The position numbers were made by a program, and so were the translations under genes. Below, piece after piece: positions 1 through 4,941 of a DNA stretch of 7,081 nt; position 1 is the first letter of the stretch, and each line of letters starts with the position of its first letter. The stretch is from GWC2-37-8 sp964485555 (lineage in GTDB: Bacteria; Patescibacteriota; Minisyncoccia; Moranbacterales; GWC2-37-73). The notes below the pieces were generated by a model, which saw only the letters and a program-made list of their open reading frames with translations, did no database searches and was not told where the DNA came from. Location: positions 1 through 7,081 of the forward strand of contig CAZAJN010000053.1 in assembly GCA_964485555.1 (NCBI GenBank), in the 5' to 3' direction.

Positions 1-4
1 AAAA

Positions 5-39
5 AAAAAGGGGCCTTGGTTTATTTCAGGGCTCTTTTT
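5..39 (+). terminator. Possible intrinsic terminator of a gene left of the window
   Basis: An A5GGGGCC arm at 5-15 can pair with GGGCTCT5 at 29-39 around a 13-nt loop. The stem has one G-G mismatch and one G-U pair. It ends in a T run and lies just before the promoter of the first gene. It would fit an upstream gene ending to the left, which cannot be seen. The imperfect stem keeps confidence low. Confidence 0.35.
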
Positions 40-40
40 G

Positions 41-49
41 TGTTATAAT
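41..49 (+). promoter_or_regulatory. Extended -10 promoter of the first operon
   Basis: TG at 41-42, one base, then a perfect TATAAT at 44-49: a consensus extended -10 element. No good -35 is found at 16-18 bp, which extended -10 promoters can tolerate. Transcription would start near 56, leaving a leader of about 20 nt before the ATG at 77. Confidence 0.65.
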
Positions 50-76
50 ATGAAAGAAAAATGATACAATAAAAAT

Positions 77-649
77 ATGGCAGAGAAGACAAATAAGACT
101 GATGGCGAGGCTTTGCTTTTTGCGCATGGCGGCTATCGCGACTTGAAATCATTCCAAATGTCTACAAATGTTTATGATTTAACTGTTGAATTTTGTGATT
201 TGTATATTGATCGAAGAAGTAGAACACATGATCAAATGGTGCAAGCGGCAAGAAGTGGAAGGCAAAACATTGCAGAAGGTAGCAGAGCAGCTGGAACATC
301 AAAAAACACTGAACTTAAATTGACCAATGTTGCACGGGCTAGTTTGGAGGAATTATTGTTGGACTACGAAGACTTTCTCAGGCAAAGAAATTTGAAATTG
401 TGGGACAAAAATTCCCAAGAGGTGAGAACCGTTCGCAATTTGTGTTACAATCAGTCCTGTCAGTCCTATCGGACATATTTGCAAAGTCCTGAACCAGCTG
501 CCAACGCGATCGTTTGTGTTATTCATCAAACAAATTACCTACTAGATCAACAATTAAAAAAATTAAGCATTGATTTTTTGCAGCAAGGAGGTTTCAACGA
601 GAGAATTTATCAAAAAAGAAGTGAATATCGAAGAAATAATTTTAACTAA
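77..649 (+). CDS. Four helix bundle protein with suffix domain (S23/IVP-like)
   Basis: The 190-residue protein belongs to the four-helix-bundle family related to the protein encoded in 23S rRNA intervening sequences. It matches the longer subgroup with a C-terminal 'suffix' domain, recognised from memory of the family. Typical stretches are GGYRDLKSFQ (18-27), the helix around SRTHDQMVQAARSG (48-61), the conserved QNIAEGSRAAGTSK (63-76), and the LEELLLDYEDFLRQ helix (90-103). The tail QGGFNERIYQKR resembles the suffix domain end. It has no signal peptide or membrane segment. The biochemical role is not established for the family. It is first in a (+) operon, 6 bp before the HAD-like gene, and is not inside an rRNA. 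There is no clear Shine-Dalgarno before ATG 77; the start is chosen because it follows the promoter and gives the family's usual N-terminus. Confidence 0.88.
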   Translation: MAEKTNKTDGEALLFAHGGYRDLKSFQMSTNVYDLTVEFCDLYIDRRSRTHDQMVQAARSGRQNIAEGSRAAGTSKNTELKLTNVARASLEELLLDYEDFLRQRNLKLWDKNSQEVRTVRNLCYNQSCQSYRTYLQSPEPAANAIVCVIHQTNYLLDQQLKKLSIDFLQQGGFNERIYQKRSEYRRNNFN

Positions 650-655
650 TAATTT

Positions 656-1045
656 ATGAAAACAATTTTAGTAGACGCATTCAACACATTTGTAATTAAG
701 GATCATGGCATTAATAAGGAAATGCATGATTTGCTTGAAAAACATTCGAATAGAAAAATAATTTTAACTAATGCTAACGAAGAGCAGATGCAAGCGCTTG
801 GCTTGGTGAATCTGCCGTATGAAATGTTTACCCTTAAACATGAGCCAGAAAAAACCGATCCTAAATATTTCCAAATCTTGTTCGAACATTTTGCACTTTC
901 AAAAGATGACGTGATTTATTTCGAACACAACGAAGACGCTGTGAAAAGTGCTGAGTCTGTTGGAATAAAAACATTTCATTATGACAAAGACAAGAAGGAT
1001 TTGATAGAATTAAAGAAATTTATTGATGAAAATATTTATGCTTGA
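656..1045 (+). CDS. Small HAD-superfamily-like protein, altered catalytic motifs
   Basis: This 129-residue protein has the layout of a capless HAD fold. Motif I is VDAFNT (6-11, putative nucleophile D7), motif II is ILTNAN (36-41, T38), a lysine candidate for motif III is K66 in EKTDPKYF, and the motif IV region is VIYFEHNEDAVKSAESVGI (86-104). Compared with ordinary phosphatases, the second Asp of DxDxT is replaced by F9, as in haloacid-dehalogenase-type DAYGT motifs. The usual acidic pair of motif IV is E90-H91. Substrate and even catalytic activity are therefore uncertain. The protein is soluble and cytoplasmic. The gene starts 6 bp after the previous stop and its end overlaps the next start, so it is likely co-transcribed and translationally coupled. 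No Shine-Dalgarno is visible. Confidence 0.82.
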   Translation: MKTILVDAFNTFVIKDHGINKEMHDLLEKHSNRKIILTNANEEQMQALGLVNLPYEMFTLKHEPEKTDPKYFQILFEHFALSKDDVIYFEHNEDAVKSAESVGIKTFHYDKDKKDLIELKKFIDENIYA

Positions 1046-1514
1046 AAATCACAAAACATTTCTTGATAAAATATTCAGCAATATGAAAAGTGCTGGATTT
1101 AACAATGCTGAGTTTATCGAAATTGATCATGTCGCTTATCGCACCGAAACTCATGAAAGATACGAAGAGCTTAAAAGGGAATTTGAAAAAATTTCTGGCA
1201 ATTCTTTCGAGGCGATTATTTCTGGGCGACCAATCATGGTTTATAGACTAATGAAACCTTTGATTTATGAGAATTGGAAAATTGAAGGTTTGGAATTATG
1301 TGCACCTAAAGAGAGAAGTTTCTTTAATGAAGGACTTGAACATGCCGAATTTGTAACAAAAAAATCTTTAGCTGATTTTTTGCAAGACCATGGAAATATT
1401 GATTTCAACATGAAAGCATATTCCAAAGTGGATAATCCAGAATTGATTCTGGAATTTGAAGATTGCGCTGTAAAATTTCACACTCAAAGTTTGCTTGAAA
1501 TTTGTAAGCTATAA
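1038..1514 (+). CDS. YecM-like VOC-superfamily protein
   Basis: The 158-residue product resembles Escherichia coli YecM, a vicinal-oxygen-chelate (glyoxalase/dioxygenase-like) fold protein of unknown substrate. Matching blocks are IDHVAYR (29-35), ISGRPIMVYRL (61-71), the segment ending in LEL (85-87), EGLEHAEFV (98-106), and the end pattern NPELILEF...VKFHTQSLLEI. H31, E86 and H102 are candidate metal ligands by analogy with YecM. Length is slightly below E. coli YecM. Three in-frame starts exist: TTG 1023, ATG 1026 and ATG 1038. I chose 1038 because it forms the coupled overlap ATGCTTGA with the stop of the HAD-like gene; 1026 is a reasonable alternative. It is last in the three-gene operon, with a hairpin region downstream. 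It could be a metalloenzyme, but no reaction can be assigned. Confidence 0.82.
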   Translation: MLENHKTFLDKIFSNMKSAGFNNAEFIEIDHVAYRTETHERYEELKREFEKISGNSFEAIISGRPIMVYRLMKPLIYENWKIEGLELCAPKERSFFNEGLEHAEFVTKKSLADFLQDHGNIDFNMKAYSKVDNPELILEFEDCAVKFHTQSLLEICKL

Positions 1515-1533
1515 ACAGAATAGATAAAATTTT

Positions 1534-1559
1534 ACTTCTATACATCTATATATAGAAGT
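1534..1559. repeat. AT-rich hairpin after the YecM-like gene
   Basis: A perfect 9-bp inverted repeat, ACTTCTATA at 1534-1542 and TATAGAAGT at 1551-1559, with an 8-nt loop. No T run follows on either strand, so it is not a classical terminator. It could be a 3'-end stabilising hairpin of the (+) operon mRNA, working with the stem at 1569-1593. Confidence 0.5.
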
Positions 1560-1565
1560 GAGAAG

Positions 1566-1593
1566 AAAAAAGCCTCGCAGTTTGCGAGGCTTT
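1566..1593 (-). terminator. Strong intrinsic terminator of the (-) strand RNA, partly bidirectional
   Basis: A perfect 11-bp stem, AAAGCCTCGCA at 1569-1579 and its complement at 1583-1593, with a 3-nt loop. On the (-) strand the GC-rich stem runs directly into six T (1571 to 1566) and then C-TTC-T, a textbook terminator. On the (+) strand only three T follow, so it would stop the yecM-side operon less well. It lies 4 bp beyond the closing helix of the candidate RNA at 1598-1850. Confidence 0.85.
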
Positions 1594-1850
1594 GGTTACT
1601 ACGGAGAAATGGGCTGCATGATTTCTACCCCTGGATGTGAGAATTGTTTGCTCACGACTTGCGTGACAATCTCGGTTCCAGTGGGCGGCTTACATCGCCA
1701 ACAATCATCATGCCAGGTTAACCTCTATGTTCAGTGAGTCATTGCTAGGCTTCTGCGAACCAAGCTCGTCACCAAGCAGTTTCTGGGAGGTGAAGATCGG
1801 GTATCTAATCCGAACTAGCCCTTTTCTTGCTCAACCCATTTCTCCATAGT
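1566..1850 (-). ncRNA. Candidate structured non-coding RNA, family not recognised (about 285 nt)
   Basis: No convincing protein lies here, but the (-) strand folds well. A closing helix of 16 bp pairs 1835-1850 with 1598-1613. Inside it are: a hairpin at 1799-1821 (GGG, CUAGU, loop UCGG, AUUAG, bulge AUA, CCC); a 5-bp stem capped by a GUGA (GNRA) tetraloop at 1764-1777; a hairpin at 1748-1761 (GGUU/AGCC); a 7-bp perfect helix 1707-1713 with 1616-1622 enclosing a long arm built from 1677-1681/1631-1635, 1671-1673/1639-1641, 1666-1670/1643-1647 and 1662-1665/1653-1656. Strand is set by wobbles: four helices contain a G-U pair on (-) that would be C-A mismatches on (+). A promoter at 1857-1886 predicts a start at A1850, exactly the first paired base, and a strong terminator follows. 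I do not see the conserved blocks of RNase P RNA, tmRNA, SRP RNA or 6S RNA. Confidence 0.75.
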
Positions 1851-1856
1851 GAATTC

Positions 1857-1886
1857 AAAATATCATCAATTATTATATTTAGCCAA
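1857..1886 (-). promoter_or_regulatory. Promoter of the candidate ncRNA
   Basis: On the (-) strand: -35 TTGGCT (1886-1881), 18-bp spacer, then extended -10 TG-A-TATTTT (TATTTT at 1862-1857). The predicted start, 7 nt downstream, is A1850, where the closing helix of the RNA begins. An alternative perfect TATAAT lies upstream at about 1870-1875 but has a poorer -35. Confidence 0.6.
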
Positions 1887-1900
1887 TTTGTGAAAGAACA

Positions 1901-1927
1901 AAGCCTCGCGATGTTGCCACGAGGCTT
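1901..1927 (-). terminator. Terminator of the small membrane protein gene
   Basis: AAGCCTCG at 1901-1908 pairs with CGAGGCTT at 1920-1927 around an 11-nt loop. On the (-) strand the stem continues into TTTGTTCTTT, a moderate T-rich tail. It sits about 35 bp after the stop at 1962 and just before the -35 of the ncRNA. Its stem core GCCTCG is the same as in the terminator at 1569-1593. Confidence 0.65.
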
Positions 1928-1961
1928 CTTGGGTAAGATGATGTCAGCAGAAATCAGCCTT

Positions 1962-2264
1962 TTAAAATATAATCCGCCTCCATATCTTTGAACCTTTTGC
2001 CATGATGATGCAGAAAAGTAATATGGCGATAATGAAGATTGATGCGTCGAGATATGAGAGGTCCTGATTTGTTTGTTGTAGTGCAAGTTGACATGCAAGA
2101 TAGCCAAACAACGCTGCTATGAGTTCGGCGACGAAAGCAAACAACAGGATAAAAGTCGGGGGTGTTTTCATTCGCATGACCTCAAGCGCATAGCTCATGC
2201 AGACACCTATCATGACGATGAAGAAGATGCTTGTAAATTGTGCCGATGTTAGTGTTAAATGCAT
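1962..2264 (-). CDS. Small three-helix membrane protein, unknown function
   Basis: The product has 100 residues and three hydrophobic segments at about 9-27, 37-61 and 71-89, separated by short polar turns (EVMRMKTPP and QQTNQDLS). The C-terminus is basic (KIWRRIIF), suggesting that it faces the cytoplasm and the N-terminus the outside. I do not recognise a family and see no catalytic or metal-binding motif. The start is secure: an AAAGGAG Shine-Dalgarno (2277-2271) lies 6 nt before ATG 2264. A promoter with a perfect TTGACA lies about 110-140 bp upstream, and a terminator hairpin follows the stop, so it is probably a single-gene transcript. It precedes the candidate ncRNA on the same strand, with only 111 bp between the stop and the RNA start. 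A longer alternative frame in the same region (1805-2107) is a shadow running into the ncRNA. Confidence 0.75.
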   Translation of the reverse strand: MHLTLTSAQFTSIFFIVMIGVCMSYALEVMRMKTPPTFILLFAFVAELIAALFGYLACQLALQQTNQDLSYLDASIFIIAILLFCIIMAKGSKIWRRIIF

Positions 2265-2374
2265 GGTAGTCTCCTTTGTAATATTGCGTTATTGGAAGTC
2301 ATCCGCCACTAAGTTGAGGTAATAATAGGATGTTTATCTTATATGATTTTTAAAAAACTTCATTGCTAGTTTCT

Positions 2375-2404
2375 AAATATGATTCAAAACCGACTAAATG
2401 TCAA
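2375..2404 (-). promoter_or_regulatory. Putative promoter of the small membrane protein gene
   Basis: On the (-) strand, a perfect -35 TTGACA (2404-2399) is followed after 18 bp by ATATTT (2380-2375), or after 17 bp by CATATT. The -10 is weak. Transcription would start near 2368 and give a leader of about 100 nt before ATG 2264. The rest of 2265-2440 holds only a bulged hairpin around 2415-2437 without a T run and nothing else I can name. Confidence 0.45.
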
Positions 2405-2440
2405 TGGTGATAAGTTCTTGAATGAATGAATTCAGAATAA

Positions 2441-2731
2441 CTAAGAATATTTCTCCTCCAAAATCCTCTTCACTTCATCGAGTGATTGCGAATAGACTTT
2501 CAATTCCTGGATGCTTTTTGTGCTTCTAATTTTCACAGATAGGCAACCAGTCATTTCTTTGATGATCACTCGGTGGGGAGCATTGGGAAGATTCATTTTG
2601 ATTTGTCCTGCACTGACAGAAGAGACTTCGGGAATTTTGCAGATGAAATTATATACCGGCACGGCCACGTCGGTGAGCGTGGTATGTTTTCCGCTCGCTT
2701 TTTTGTTGGTTGCGTTTGTTTTTCTTCCCAT
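2441..2731 (-). CDS. Small basic protein of unknown function
   Basis: The 96-residue product has a lysine-rich, probably disordered N-terminus (MGRKTNATNKKASGKHTT, 1-18), then a compact part. Predicted by eye, this is a helix (21-33), strands around 42-58 and 62-69 (KMNLPNAPHRVIIKEM, CLSVKIRS), and a C-terminal helix (82-95, SLDEVKRILEEKY). A basic tail plus a small alpha/beta body would suit a nucleic-acid-associated protein, but no family is recognised and this is only an inference. No membrane segment. It follows the DUF3592-like gene by 28 bp on the same strand, so the two may share a transcript. The Shine-Dalgarno is weak (AAGAG about 10 nt before the ATG). No intrinsic terminator with a T run is visible downstream. 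Reading frames on the opposite strand here (2511-2768) look like shadows. Confidence 0.6.
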   Translation of the reverse strand: MGRKTNATNKKASGKHTTLTDVAVPVYNFICKIPEVSSVSAGQIKMNLPNAPHRVIIKEMTGCLSVKIRSTKSIQELKVYSQSLDEVKRILEEKYS

Positions 2732-2759
2732 TTTTGAATGCTCTTATAAAAGAAATTGT

Positions 2760-3194
2760 TTATTTTGAAAAATATATACGATTTGATCTTCTGTATAAAT
2801 AGAATCCAACGAGGAAAATTATCGTTCCAAGCGCAACTGTTCCGATATTTTTCAATGGAGAGAGTATGGATGCAATTTTTACATTTTTTGGATTACTAGG
2901 ATTGTAAAGAATGGCAACTTTATCATTATTTTTAAAATCCATATTTGGCATTCTGATTTTAGTTGTGATAAATTTTCCTGTTGCATCTGAAAATGAAATA
3001 TCAGCAAATTTCTCCGGGGTATAAAAAAGTAATCTGTATTGTGGATTGAACACAAGCTCCGTGTGAATATTCGCGATGCTTCCAGTCGCTGGTTTTGCAT
3101 CAATAAGAAAAATCTTATCACTTACAAAATATAATAATCCAAAAAATATTATTCCGAAACCCATTACAATACAAAACAAAGCCATTTTTTTCAT
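2760..3194 (-). CDS. DUF3592-like two-helix membrane protein
   Basis: The 144-residue protein has an N-terminal hydrophobic helix (4-24), a beta-rich middle, and a second helix (115-133) followed by basic residues (YRRSNR). The middle has the pattern of DUF3592 domains: YTPEKFADISFSDATGKFITTKI (58-80) followed by NNDKVAILYNPSNPKNVKI (89-107), where 'DKV.ILYNPSNP' is the most typical stretch. The function of the family is unknown; the central domain is probably outside the cytoplasmic membrane. An extended -10 promoter lies 24 nt before the ATG and the small basic protein gene follows by 28 bp, suggesting a two-gene unit. No Shine-Dalgarno is visible. A second ATG three codons downstream (3185) is possible, but the first keeps the lysines ahead of the helix. 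Confidence 0.72.
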   Translation of the reverse strand: MKKMALFCIVMGFGIIFFGLLYFVSDKIFLIDAKPATGSIANIHTELVFNPQYRLLFYTPEKFADISFSDATGKFITTKIRMPNMDFKNNDKVAILYNPSNPKNVKIASILSPLKNIGTVALGTIIFLVGFYLYRRSNRIYFSK

Positions 3195-3217
3195 ATTTTT
3201 AACTTAATGATGTTTTC

Positions 3218-3226
3218 ATTGTAACA
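3218..3226 (-). promoter_or_regulatory. Extended -10 promoter of the DUF3592-like gene
   Basis: On the (-) strand: TG (3226-3225), one base, TACAAT (3223-3218). Only a weak -35 is seen upstream. The expected start near 3211 gives a leader of about 16 nt. Confidence 0.5.
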
Positions 3227-3291
3227 AAAGAACGAGAGGTTGAACATGGTGAGTATGCTACTGATAGCCTCTATTATGCATTAATTTTTTT

Positions 3292-3312
3292 CATCATTTT
3301 ATTGTAATGATG
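3292..3312. promoter_or_regulatory. Inverted repeat next to the phosphoribosyltransferase-like gene promoter
   Basis: CATCATT (3292-3298) and AATGATG (3306-3312) form a perfect 7-bp inverted repeat with a 7-nt spacer. It covers the place where the -35 of the downstream promoter would be, so it could be an operator. It could also be chance in AT-rich DNA. Confidence 0.3.
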
Positions 3313-3327
3313 GCGAATTTTATTGTA

Positions 3328-3336
3328 TGGTATAAT
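3328..3336 (+). promoter_or_regulatory. Extended -10 promoter of the phosphoribosyltransferase-like gene
   Basis: TG at 3328-3329, one base, perfect TATAAT at 3331-3336. The -35 region (about 3308-3313) is poor. The expected start near 3343 leaves a leader of about 24 nt without a Shine-Dalgarno. Confidence 0.62.
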
Positions 3337-3366
3337 TAGCATTATTAAATATTTCAATAAACAGAT

Positions 3367-4308
3367 ATGTTCAGGGAATCACCGATTGAGTCAATGCAAC
3401 CGACTAAAGATTCAATAAAGAAAAAATCAATAGAATCGAAGCTGATAGAAATGGAAAAAGACGTTGAAATGGTAGCGCCGGCCTTGCTGGATATTTGTGA
3501 AAAAATAGAACATGAAAAACCGGACATGGTTATTTTTCTTGATAAAAGCGCCAGAATTTTCGCTTTGCCTATGAGAAAATTTCTGCTGGAAAAGCTTGGC
3601 GAAAATCGTGAAGCCGCAAAACTTTTGCCTGATTTTAATTTTTACAATGACGGTCCAGCAAAGGAAGAAGTCAAGAAAATAAGAAATGAACAGGAAACTC
3701 CAGTCAGGAGGCCCAGACTTTCGGATGAGCAATATGAAAAGCAGGATGAATTTTTGAAGAAAGAAATGTCATTTCTGACAGGCAAGAAAGTTTTCATCAT
3801 CGACGAAACATTCGCTCGCGGAACAGGCGCGCGCCTGTTCATGGATGGATTGGATATTGTCAATGAAACAGAAGAAGAAGGAAATCAAGCATTGATACAT
3901 TTTTTCTCACTTTCTCATGCTGATTGGGCGGAGAAAGGGAGGGCCGAGTTCTTGGATGAATGTCTTTCTTTGGCTGGCATGAAACCAGGATTTGAATTGA
4001 CAGTATATGACAATTCAAAGAACTTTCTTTTTTCAAAGAATCAAGCCTTCAGAACCGTTGATGATCAGACATTCAATGAGCATGGATCCTTGTCTGAATC
4101 CATTAATGAAGAACTTAGATATCTGAAAGAAGAAGGGTTGAAAGAGGATGATGAATTTTATGCTGCCATAAGAGAACGAAACAAGACCATATTTGAACTG
4201 AGAAAGATTGCTTCCGAGCATATTTATCAAGCCATGAGGAAAGTTGATGCAGAAAATGAAAGTGCTGAGGAACGTGATTCAAGTGGCTATGCGCATTTGG
4301 CTGCTTGA
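3367..4308 (+). CDS. Phosphoribosyltransferase-like protein with N- and C-terminal extensions
   Basis: The 313-residue soluble protein has the core signs of a type I phosphoribosyltransferase fold. A strand-loop DMVIFLDKSARIFALPMRKFL lies at 53-73. After a charged insert (95-135), KKVFIIDETFARGTGARL at 140-157 fits the PRPP-binding motif of hydrophobic strand, acidic pair and TG loop, with D146-E147 as the acidic pair and G152-T153-G154 as the phosphate loop. The DKSAR stretch may correspond to an early loop of the fold. The part after 210 is very acidic and largely helical (SESINEELRYLKEEGLKEDDEFYAAIRERN), possibly for binding a partner. The substrate base cannot be told; regulatory non-enzymatic members also exist. 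It is transcribed alone, from the promoter at 3328-3336. No clear terminator follows. Start ATG 3367 is the first in frame; M10 is an alternative. There is no Shine-Dalgarno. Confidence 0.7.
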   Translation: MFRESPIESMQPTKDSIKKKSIESKLIEMEKDVEMVAPALLDICEKIEHEKPDMVIFLDKSARIFALPMRKFLLEKLGENREAAKLLPDFNFYNDGPAKEEVKKIRNEQETPVRRPRLSDEQYEKQDEFLKKEMSFLTGKKVFIIDETFARGTGARLFMDGLDIVNETEEEGNQALIHFFSLSHADWAEKGRAEFLDECLSLAGMKPGFELTVYDNSKNFLFSKNQAFRTVDDQTFNEHGSLSESINEELRYLKEEGLKEDDEFYAAIRERNKTIFELRKIASEHIYQAMRKVDAENESAEERDSSGYAHLAA

Positions 4309-4326
4309 AAATTCAGGGTTTTGCTA

Positions 4327-4355
4327 TTGACTCCGATGAACATTAGTGTTAGAAT
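4327..4355 (+). promoter_or_regulatory. Strong promoter of the gene at 4419
   Basis: -35 TTGACT (4327-4332), exactly 17 bp, then -10 TAGAAT (4350-4355) preceded by an extended TG at 4347-4348. Five of six bases match consensus in both boxes. The start near 4362 leaves a leader of about 57 nt. Confidence 0.72.
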
Positions 4356-4418
4356 TTCTTATCCATAGTTACTTAAAATCAATAAAACCATAAGAAATAA
4401 CTTGAGGAGGGAAGGGGA

Positions 4419-4859
4419 ATGAAAATTGCAAATTCAAAGAATCCAATGGTTAGAGTCGGGATGGTTGATAAATATGATGTCGGTGATAGGTGGTTTTTTC
4501 ATCTCGACATGGACAATCCTTGGCCCACAATTTGCAAAGAGCGTGCGCGATATATCCGACACAGGATGACTGTGCGCACACTCAAAAGGCAGCCGATGAT
4601 TTTTTTGTTTTTCGAAGTGCCTGATAATAAGATTTTGTGCGTGAAGGATCAACTCCATGGTGAGGTCAAAGACGGCAGAAAATTCTTTCTCAATCGCAGC
4701 GTGGTGCGAAGTCCGGGAGAGTTCATTCATGAGCTCATGGCAACCCATCAACAGTTTGTGGGTCTTTGGGAGGCATGGAATGAAGAGGAGGATGCATTTT
4801 TCAATGAAGCGATGTCAATCCGCAAAAACCTGACCTTGATACAAGGAGGCAAGGTGTAG
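4419..4859 (+). CDS. Conserved-looking soluble protein of unknown function
   Basis: The 146-residue product has no signal peptide or membrane segment. I do not recognise its family. Visible traits are an N-terminal WFFHLDMDNPWP stretch (25-36), a basic segment CKERARYIRHRMTVRTLKRQ (39-58), a very hydrophobic strand PMIFLFFEVP (59-68), and a C-terminal helical part rich in aromatic and acidic residues (QQFVGLWEAWNEEEDAFFNEAM, 111-132). The expression signals are unusually complete: a near-consensus extended promoter at 4327-4355, a GGAGG ribosome site at 4406-4410 with 8-nt spacing that fixes the start, and a strong terminator directly after the stop. It is therefore a single-gene transcript that is probably well expressed. 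Codon use includes more GC-rich codons (CGC, GTG, CTC) than the operon at the left. Confidence 0.75.
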   Translation: MKIANSKNPMVRVGMVDKYDVGDRWFFHLDMDNPWPTICKERARYIRHRMTVRTLKRQPMIFLFFEVPDNKILCVKDQLHGEVKDGRKFFLNRSVVRSPGEFIHELMATHQQFVGLWEAWNEEEDAFFNEAMSIRKNLTLIQGGKV

Positions 4860-4863
4860 CGGT

Positions 4864-4894
4864 GACCCCGGAAGAAAATTCCGGGGTTGTTTTT
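4864..4894 (+). terminator. Intrinsic terminator of the gene at 4419
   Basis: ACCCCGGAA (4865-4873) pairs perfectly with TTCCGGGGT (4879-4887) around a 5-nt GAAAA loop, followed by TGTTTTT. It begins 5 bp after the stop codon. Confidence 0.9.
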
Positions 4895-4899
4895 ATATT

Positions 4900-4941
4900 A
4901 AAAAGAGTCTGCTAGCGCGAATGGCTAGCAGACCTTGTTTT
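4900..4941. terminator. Bidirectional terminator between convergent genes
   Basis: A perfect 10-bp stem, GTCTGCTAGC (4907-4916) and GCTAGCAGAC (4924-4933), with a 7-nt loop. On the (-) strand it is followed by CTC and five T, and serves the gene ending at 4942. On the (+) strand it is followed by CTTG and six T, a back-up for the gene ending at 4859. Confidence 0.85.

Noticed and set aside
1566..1850. RNase P RNA, tmRNA, SRP RNA or 6S RNA as identity of the structured RNA
   Set aside because: I looked on both strands for the RNase P GAGGAAAGUC block, a tRNA-like end with CCA, the SRP GGAAGCA/GNAR core and the 6S open-bubble layout. None was found.
1566..1850. ncRNA on the (+) strand
   Set aside because: Four helices would gain C-A mismatches, the hairpin loop would no longer be GNRA, the strong T run is on the other side, and a terminator would lie just before the RNA.
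1805..2107. 100-codon frame on (-) overlapping the small membrane protein gene
   Set aside because: It is out of frame with the gene that has a good ribosome site, runs into the ncRNA, and has no start signal or sensible composition.
2511..2768. 85-codon (+) frame opposite the small basic protein
   Set aside because: Overlaps two (-) genes, has no ribosome site and looks like a frame shadow. The (-) frame has a better composition, but certainty is moderate.
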